A DNA stretch of 64,000 nt from Thozetella sp. PMI_491 (lineage: Eukaryota > Ascomycota > Sordariomycetes > Chaetosphaeriales > Chaetosphaeriaceae): NCBI GenBank assembly GCA_021432635.1, contig MU270040.1, positions 318,323-382,322 on the forward strand, given 5' to 3'. Below, piece by piece: positions 56,906 through 64,000 of this stretch (position 1 is the first letter of the stretch; every line of letters starts with the position of its first letter). A program made the translations under genes and the position numbers. The notes under the pieces are model-generated. The model had not been told where the DNA came from. It saw only the letters and a list, made by a program, of their open reading frames with translations, and ran no database searches.

Positions 56906-57593
56906 GTTATCCACAATGTCCGACGTTGCGGGATGGCTGGCCTACCTTGGCTCGAGCAGCTTGAAGGGACAGATAGAAGACCTCAAAACACAGGGTATGC
57001 TGCACTTATAGGAGGGAATGTAGCAGAAGCTCGTGGTTGTTCTTCAGCATGTTTTCTCGATTCTTTGGTTGCCTTGAACTGCCTTGCAGACAGCGGCCTC
57101 TGGCCAAAAGATTTGGCGGCTGTAGGACTTGTCCACGCAGGCTGTTCTTGAACAAATGTCGACTATTTCCCACCGCATAGGTCCATCTAATCCATACGGG
57201 GCAGGTATCTCCGTTCGCTGCACCTCCAATCCAGGGACTTCAACCTCCTATACCTCTAACCTGTTATCTGTCCCGACTTCCTAGATGTCGATGGGAAGAC
57301 CAAGGGCAGTTTAGTCGCGACATAGTATCAGGACCCACGAATATCGTCCCGTCTAGTCCACTTCATGCTACTCAATTCCACCGAGGTGGCAGCAGTCCCT
57401 TTGTTGCGGCACAACGTCTTTGGAGCCGAACACACCAAGGTTGGGCCAGAACAATGATCATAGTACTCCGAAGACAAAGGGCCGTGAGTAATATGCCATT
57501 TTGAAGGGTATCGAGAAACAAATAAAGAAAGAGCCGCTGTCTACCAAACGCCGTGACCATGCATCGAGGAATACCCCAGCGCGAGCAGAAGGC
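56906..57593. other. intergenic / unresolved upstream exons
   Basis: It may hold earlier exons of the 56396-56905 gene. It also contains the 3' flank of BUD23. Nothing else recognised. Confidence 0.35.
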
Positions 57594-58510
57594 CTAGAAG
57601 GCGATCCGGCGCTTCCGGCCAGTGTACCTGGACGTAGGCTTCACAATCTTGCCCTTGCGCTCCATCTGTTCCTTCTTCTTAACGATCCACGCCTTGCTGC
57701 CTTTCTTGATCTCACCTTTGCCGCTCTTGCCCTTCCTGCGGTCGTCGAGGACGTCCACGCCTTCCATTCCCTGGACCACATTGGTGATGTCGCCGCCGTT
57801 GCCGTCTGAAGCAGTTCCACCGACCGTCAGTACGAGGTAGAGCTTCTGATTCTTCGTTCCCGGGTCATCCTCTAGCAGACCGGCACCGAATCCTGCCCTG
57901 ACCGCTGCGGAGGTGATCATGGTTCGCTGCGTGTCGTTCTTGGGGTAAAATTGGCATACGGCCCTGCCGCCCCTCCTCAGAGATGCATAAAGCCCGTTGA
58001 AGAAGCGAGATAGCCGCCCGGCTGGCGACGTATCGCTGCTCTCGGCGTTGCAGAGCCACTGGATCGCGCTGATGCTGATGGCGGCGTCGAAGGTGCCGGC
58101 CCGGAAAGGGACGCCCTGGCCGATGTCCGCCAACAAGAGGTCGCCATCGACGTCTCGTTGTAATGCCACGTCCAGCATGGAGGCGCTGACGTCCATGCCC
58201 ACCCATACGTGCGGCCCATCCTCGTCTTCGGGGACCGACGACAGGATCTCGCCAGAGAGGCCGCTTCCACAACCAATATCAAGAATGAAGCTAGGCGACT
58301 TAAGATCGAGCAGCTCTAGGGCTCGACGGGTCATGGATGCTTGAATATTCTGTATTCGAGAGCTCGTTGTGTACTTGCGCGCTTCCGTATCGTCGTAGTG
58401 GACGTCGGCGGCGCTGTGTGCGGCTCGTCAGCAAAGAGAACGGGGCGGGAGGAGGGAATGGCGGGGTTGGGGGTGGTTCCGGCCTACAGAGTGTCTTCGG
58501 GGCGCGACAT
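57594..58510 (-). CDS. BUD23: 18S rRNA (guanine-N7)-methyltransferase Bud23
   Basis: Exons 58510-58488 (23 nt) and 58413-57594 give 280 aa, the usual length. The spliced N-terminus MSRPEDTLAADVHYDDTEARKYTTSSRIQNIQ is diagnostic of this family. SAM binding: FILDIGCGSGLSGE (motif I) and WVGMDVSASMLDVA. Later AISISAIQWLCNAE and AVCQFYP. The C-terminal WBS-type basic region (KAWIVKKKEQMERKGK...YTGRKRR) matches the Bud23/WBSCR22 tail. It methylates N7 of the conserved guanosine in 18S rRNA (G1575 in yeast) together with Trm112 and aids 40S export; nuclear/nucleolar. The 74-nt intron with a CTGAC branch point sits within codon 8. Divergent from SVP26. Confidence 0.95.
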
Positions 58511-58907
58511 GATGGGCAAAAAAGCGTCCAAGCCCAAGAGTATGTTCTAGAAGTCGAATCCACAGTAAGATACTTGCTCTGGTCTCAATTGCTCCTACTT
58601 CTAGTTGTCGGCACTCGATGTGTGGTGAAAATTCCCCAACTCGACCGAATTTCGTGGTGGGGCATGCAGAACGTTGTTATCGATAAGCTTATCGATAAGA
58701 GGTACAAGAACGTATGCATCAAAGAGTGGGTCACCAGCCTGGGGAGGAGCCAGGATCAACCTTTAGCCGACGTCAGTTTGGACACGGTCGTTTGACACGC
58801 GTGTCGCATCCGGCGTTGGGGTTTATTACCATCCCACAAGCGACTTGGCCTCCCGATGGGACGAATCTCCTCCCACACCGGTAGACCAACTTAAACGCCT
58901 CCTCAAG
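58511..58907. promoter_or_regulatory. bidirectional BUD23-SVP26 promoter with a TATCGATA palindrome
   Basis: 397 nt between the two ATGs. At 58677-58698 an 11-nt arm TTATCGATAAG is followed directly by its perfect inverse, giving two TATCGATA cores and two GATAA sites. It is about 170 nt from the BUD23 ATG and 210 nt from the SVP26 ATG. Confidence 0.65.
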
Positions 58908-59741
58908 ATGTGGATTCTTCCGCTCGTGGGCTACCTAGGCTCGATCGTGTGCTTCTGCTTCCTGACGCTCGCCATAGGTGAAGCTCCCCTTCTCTCCCTG
59001 CTCACCCCCCCTCGTGGTAACCCGTAGTCGCAAGTGATGAGCTGCCATGCTAATACTACGCTACTAGCGTCGGGACTCTACTACCTCTCAGAGCTAGTAG
59101 AGGAGCACACCGTCATCGCCAAGCGCCTCCTAACCCGTCTCATCTACTTCATCATCGTCCTACAGCTCCTCCTATGCGCTGTCGACCGATTCCCGTTCTT
59201 CCTGACGCTGCTGGGCATCTTCTCCCATGTCGTGTATTTGGGCAATATGAGGAGGTTCCCCTACGTGAAGCTCACGGATCCACTGTTTCTGGCGTCCTGT
59301 GGTGAGTTACGCAGGCCGGGGCCGCCGGCACGGCCATGTTGTCTTGTATCTTTAAGCCCAGGGCGCTGACTTATTCCTGCTCCAGTCCTCGTCCTTGTCA
59401 ACCATTACCTCTGGTTTAAGCATTTTTCCCACCACCAACAGCGCGCATACCAGAACATGTCAACCTACTATGACTCGCCCAATGTCCCGACCTTCACCGA
59501 GATCGCCTCATACTTTGGGCTGTGCGTTTGGCTGGTGCCGTTTTCCCTCTTTGTTAGCCTGTCGGCCAGTGACAACGTCCTTCCGACTATGGGCAGCGAG
59601 GGACCATCCATCGCAGGAAGCTCAAACTCCGGAAAGAGAAGCCAGGGTATGGCAAAGGCCTTGGTTGACAGCGTGCGCAGCGCGATAGGCGAGATCACTG
59701 CGATGACAGGAGTGAAGAGGACCGAGGAGTCGAGGTTATAA
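58908..59741 (+). CDS. SVP26: Svp26/Tex261-family ER export receptor
   Basis: Exons 58908-58977, 59068-59301 and 59386-59741 give 219 aa. The start MWILPLVGYLGSIVCFCFLTLAI is the first membrane segment. Following blocks are SGLYYLSELVEEHTVIAKRLLTRLIY, DRFPFFLTLLGIFSHVVYLGNMRRFPYVKLTDPLFL, HYLWFKHFS and TFTEIASYFGLCVWLVPFSLFVSLSASDNVLPT, all in the order known for Svp26/TEX261. Four membrane segments are present. The cytosolic tail is Ser/Lys-rich (SSNSGKRSQGMAK). In yeast, Svp26 is a COPII adaptor that exports type II mannosyltransferases from the ER and cycles with the Golgi. Confidence 0.92.
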
Positions 59742-60111
59742 TCAGGCGTCACCAGTATAGATTGGAGGCACCTTGGCAAAATGATATCCGGTGCATGCCA
59801 AGGATGAAGGGATATTATTAGAGAATGCAACCAGACGGTACGTCATGCTCCCGTCAATATTTTCGGCTGCGTGGCCCATTTTGCGTCTAAATATCGACAT
59901 AATTATATTTGAGCGAACCATACGCCAGCCTCACATCATACGAAAGCTCATGCTAACTCGTTTGCTCCTAAGCCTTTCGACCTAATCCAGATCATTTGCC
60001 AAACTTGTGACCTAGAGCGACTATCGCGGTGCCTGACCCAACCCACGCCGGGTCTCCTACACCAAGACCCCAGTAAGACGACTTGCCTTCGTATCCGGAA
60101 TCCCCGGGCAT
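59742..60111. other. intergenic between convergent genes
   Basis: Nothing recognised. Confidence 0.45.
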
Positions 60112-60732
60112 TTATGGCTTTATCTTGTTCCAGTGGTCGATGACGCTCTGGAGATGCTGACGCCGTGGATCCATGGGCATCTCGTTAGGCGTCGGAGAGC
60201 GTTGCTGGGCAAGGACCTTCCTTCGCTCCTCCGCCAGCATACCGTCTTGCTTATCGAGGTTGTTGAACGTCAGACATTTGCACGGCCCTGCCTGGAGGCC
60301 GCAGAGCTGGGACCCATGCCGTGGGCAGGCGGATGCGTTGCTTCGAGCAGAGCTATACCGGGATGCATCACTTTGGGTGCTTGGGCGGCTTTGGCCGGAG
60401 CTGGCCGATCGGCTGCTGGACTTAAGAGTGCGGGCATACTGCTCGGACGATTTCTCCGAGACGAGTGAGAACTTTTCGGTCGGGGCCGCCGACACAAGCG
60501 AGAACGACTCAGTAGTGGCGTCAGACAGACTCTCTGTGCTCATAGTAGACCGCTCGCCATCGCGAGCAGCCGGGTTCGCATCCTTGTTTGAACTAGCCAT
60601 AAGATGAGCTAGTTCAGAAAGAAACCTGTAAGATTGTTGATTAGAATGTTGTGTTATTTGGTCAAGAGGTGCTAGTCTGAGTTTGATCTTGTTCTCGTGC
60701 TTCCCAGAGGCTTGGTCTTCTGGCGCGGCCAT
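60112..60732 (-). CDS. uncharacterised Ser-rich small protein
   Basis: 206 codons from the ATG at 60732; an internal ATG at 60600 (MASSNKDANPAARDG) would give 162 residues. The middle is disordered and Ser-rich with a short repeat (ESFSLVSAAPTEKFSLVSEKSSEQ). A conserved-looking Cys segment follows (CPRHGSQLCGLQAGPCKCLTF), then a C-terminal helix ending DHWNKIKP. The Cys cluster could bind a metal. No known domain. Codon use is consistent with a real gene. Confidence 0.55.
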   Translation of the reverse strand: MAAPEDQASGKHENKIKLRLAPLDQITQHSNQQSYRFLSELAHLMASSNKDANPAARDGERSTMSTESLSDATTESFSLVSAAPTEKFSLVSEKSSEQYARTLKSSSRSASSGQSRPSTQSDASRYSSARSNASACPRHGSQLCGLQAGPCKCLTFNNLDKQDGMLAEERRKVLAQQRSPTPNEMPMDPRRQHLQSVIDHWNKIKP

Positions 60733-63700
60733 GCCTACCTATATACTTATACTATCCCAGCTAAGAACCCCGGACACCAGAGGGCATCACTTGTTTAATA
60801 ATTCCAAATGTTCCACAACGTTCGCCCTGTTTGCATCGATTAGTCGGCCTGGACACCTGGTTGTCCCACAGCAACACCAGGAAGAGGGGGTAGAGTCGTG
60901 ACCCATCTGCTAGAGTTGTCCTCACTCAACACGACATACCCAGAGGTGTACAATGATCCGCTGCCCTTGCTTCCACCCTTAATTCATCTTCATACTATCA
61001 TGCTCTCTTGAAATCGATTTTTCTCGGCCGTTATGGTATCTAAATAGAAATCTCCGCAGGCCAGCCAACCTGCACAGACCCGCTGTCCTTGACATAACAT
61101 CTCTGCAAACATACAACTTCAAAGTGCTTCAACATCGGGCAAGTGATGGATTTCTCTCCAGGGTGGGAGGAGGGCGAAAGGCTCAGCCCCTCTAGCGTGC
61201 CTCCAGAGTCTAGGCTTGGCCTCTGTTTCCACTCCGATGCGCGTCTCGCCGCGAGGTACAAGCACGATCATCCGGCCACTATGTTGCGCAGCTTCGCGCC
61301 TCCACAACGTCCAGCAGGCAGGTGAGCAAACCTGCAGGAGGTGTGGACCGGCAGAGACATACATACATGCATGTGTCCTGTCATTCCGCCACCCCACGCG
61401 TGGCTGCGGCTGATCAATCCGCACTTTTATCGTAGCCAAGACGAAAGTGCCCCCAAAGGCCTGCCGACAGAGCCGCATTAGGTATGTGTCTGTAAGACAC
61501 GCCGGCCTGTAGGGTAGGACGAGGGCGAGAGCAATAATGCCCGAACCGCCTCTGGTGCAAACTCACACCCAAGTTCCGACGCAAGGTAGATCCAGCCTTG
61601 CATTGCCCAGATGAGGCGTCCGCAATGTCAAGCTAGAGCCAATCAGGGCCTGGGCAAATAGTTAGGGCAGCTAGGAGCAAGAAGGGGTGGCGTCATGATT
61701 CGCCTTGTCGCATGGGACGAAGATTTGTTTGCTCTGACAAGGTTTCTAGACGCAAGACCTATCGGCAGCTTGCAGAAAATGCCTACAGAGAGGTCAGTCG
61801 TGGCGCCATGTCAGTCGTTGGATTTAGTTGAGATGTTAATCGGCGCATGCGTCCAACTCATGCCTCTGTACTTTCTAACGCAAAGCTGTATCTAGTCGGG
61901 CACTGCCCGCCCTTCACACGTCTCCTCGGACGGGAGCTTGCATAGCACAATGAGGCCTAACGGAAGCTTTTTAGCGCTATGTACGACGGAGCCAGTAGCT
62001 GTGGAGAGCTTGCATCAAAAGGGGCTTTCTTACAGCCCAACATCTTACGAGCCTTTGCTGAAAGATGTGGAACGGCAGTCTCTAGCCAGGCATTCGATGC
62101 CCCCAATTCCACATGAATAACTGGCTGACCGGGGAGGAGGCGGCTGAGCTAAAATGCGTCGTTAGTCCTTTGAGCTAACTCAAGAAGACCGCTGTAGTAC
62201 CATTAAGCTCCCTTCTACTACGTCTACACCCTAGATATCTGAACCATCCACTAAAACAGAGAGGGAGCTATCCAGACGCCAGCTTCGGGCAGTGTGGCCC
62301 ACGTGGCTTACCATCTAAAATTTCAGGGGTAAGTGCTCTGATATGGCCGTGATGCTCCACATCCCAGCCAACTCCCAAGCCATGACAAGAACAAGCCATC
62401 TCATATCTTTCCTAATCGACATCCTAGTTCGTAACAGGAATTAGCTAGGTAAACACAGAGGAGAGACGAGATGGCAGGGATCGCTTGGCAAATATCTGAC
62501 CTATAATAGCATTTCTTTTGCTTGCAAACCTAGTTTCAACGTCGTTGCCTGCGCCGCCGTTCTAGGTCTGATGACCATTTCGTGACTGCCGGCTGCCTCT
62601 CGTCTCAGGGACTGTCGTACATAGCTTTTCTGTCGCCACGGGAAATGCGAGGCATCATGTGACATTCCGGCACGCGCAAAACGTGCACAAACTAAGACAG
62701 CGAAGTCATCTACAGTGGCTGTCCTGGGCCAGAGGACCTCTGTGAATAAAAAAAAAAGGGTTTGGGTCAAACGGACAAATTCCAGACGCTGGAGTACACA
62801 ATCCTAGCCGTCCGGAAGTTAAAGGAGTAGTCTAGTTGACCCATAGCTCTGCGGACTTGTCTGAGTTTTACTGAAGCCAACCAGGGCGAAGAGTGATACC
62901 GAAGGAGACTAAGAACAGGAAAGTCGACACAGAGTAAGATCCTACTTCGGAGCCACCCAGAAACCACTTGGTTGAATTCGGGATGGCTGATGGCCGGTCT
63001 CGGCCAGGTATGTTCGTGTGACGTCGGATTCGGAGCCAAGGTTTTCGGCGTCGAGCTCGGCTCTACCGGTCGGTGAGGGACAACTAGACTGAGTTCATGG
63101 ATAAGCATTAAGGGGAAAACTATAGGCATTGTGCTAGCCGCTGCTTCGCAAAATTCACCGAGTTACAGGTAGGTGTAGCCTGATGTGCTGGCTTCGTGCC
63201 TCCGTGTTCACCGTGAGTTCAGGATTTTAGAGCGATCAACAGTACGAGTGGAACCATCGCCGGTAATATGGCTAAGAATCACCTCATTCGGAGACGTTCA
63301 ATCTATTATACCAACAGGCAGAGCATTGTTTATGAATAGCTTTATGTGCTGCATAGTCTATCTAATTGCAGCTGACTTCGACTCGTACATTAATAAAAGC
63401 ATAGCCCACAAACTCACTGCAGCTAGCTATCATTATGGTATGAAGCAAGTCTTTTGGCTGGCTGAATACTCTGGTCAGGATGCTCTCAAAGGATCAAGGG
63501 AGTCTTGCTTCCTTCTCCGACCACACTCCGGCATGGTCATGCTCAATGACTCTTTGTGAAGCCTCATCGGGTCGCCACCACACCGAGAAGCCCTCCTCCT
63601 GTCGCACCCCAGGCGGAGATAACCACGGATGATCGGACTTGGTACCATGTATAAGCTACCATTTAAGCTATCCCTCCACTTCAGCTCGCTGGAGCAGCGC

Positions 63701-64000
63701 CATCGTCAGCATGGCCGTTGGCTCGCAATGACGACGAAGCGTAACCTTGCCGGCTCTTCTCTCTCCGGGGGGCAACGTCCGACGGCGTCTTTCAGCAGAC
63801 GCGCCTAGAATCTGAGGATTCAGGCCAATCATAGGTGTCGATTCATGGAATATAGGCAAATGAGGGAGCCAACCGGCGCGGCCTATCTCCCATCCACGCG
63901 GCATCGTCACCCGGATTGGATCCGCCTAGAAACACGAGATCCGGGGCGGAGCACGACGTCATATCGGTTCCTAATAAACTCTACCCTATATCGGTCGCAG
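60733..64000. other. 3.3-kb region without a recognisable gene
   Basis: Several ORFs of 60-124 codons are present on both strands, none with a domain, signal peptide plus cysteine pattern, or convincing splice context. No tRNA, rRNA or repeat array seen. Confidence 0.4.

Overview
The window is genomic DNA of a filamentous ascomycete (Pezizomycotina; a Sordariomycete is my guess). Reasons: short 46-156 nt introns with TACTAAC/CTGAC-like branch points, Zn(II)2Cys6 regulators, DUF7025-type AAA ATPases, a DUF7708 protein, a HET-domain relic and BUD23/SVP26 orthologues. Coordinates below are spliced models I built by hand. In every complete model the exon lengths sum to a multiple of three.

Left part (1-23.9 kb). 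An edge-truncated alpha/beta-hydrolase gene is followed by a 10-exon AAA ATPase, a ferroportin-type metal exporter and a multi-pass membrane protein of unknown role. Then come an unresolved membrane-protein remnant, a GFA-fold protein, a mitochondrial sulfite oxidase (cytochrome b5 plus molybdopterin domains) and a second, single-exon AAA ATPase with a long acidic tandem repeat. A DUF7708 protein, an NADPH-dependent FMN reductase and a Zn2Cys6 transcription factor close this part.

Middle part (24-42 kb). About 2.2 kb without a recognisable gene precedes an 803-residue FAD monooxygenase with a C-terminal multi-pass membrane half, then a Zn2Cys6-ankyrin fusion protein preceded by a short-motif array. 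Next is a small catabolic-looking locus: a maltose-permease-like MFS transporter, an UNC-93-like MFS gene broken by one in-frame stop, a TauD/TfdA dioxygenase divergent from it, and an APC amino-acid/GABA permease.

Right part (42-64 kb). An arrestin-fold protein and a kinesin are followed by an accessory stretch (50-54 kb). That stretch holds a very small secreted eight-cysteine peptide gene with a TATA box and a HET-domain relic. Beyond it lie a glycine-rich small protein and several unrecognised ORFs. The housekeeping pair BUD23 (18S rRNA methyltransferase) and SVP26 (ER export receptor) is divergent across a promoter with a perfect TATCGATA palindrome. The last 3 kb shows no gene I can support.

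Most notable: the 57-residue knottin-like secreted peptide (50714-50887), three GC-AG introns among 39 modelled, the oxygenase-membrane fusion, the Zn2Cys6-ankyrin fusion, and the W175-to-stop lesion in the UNC-93-like gene.
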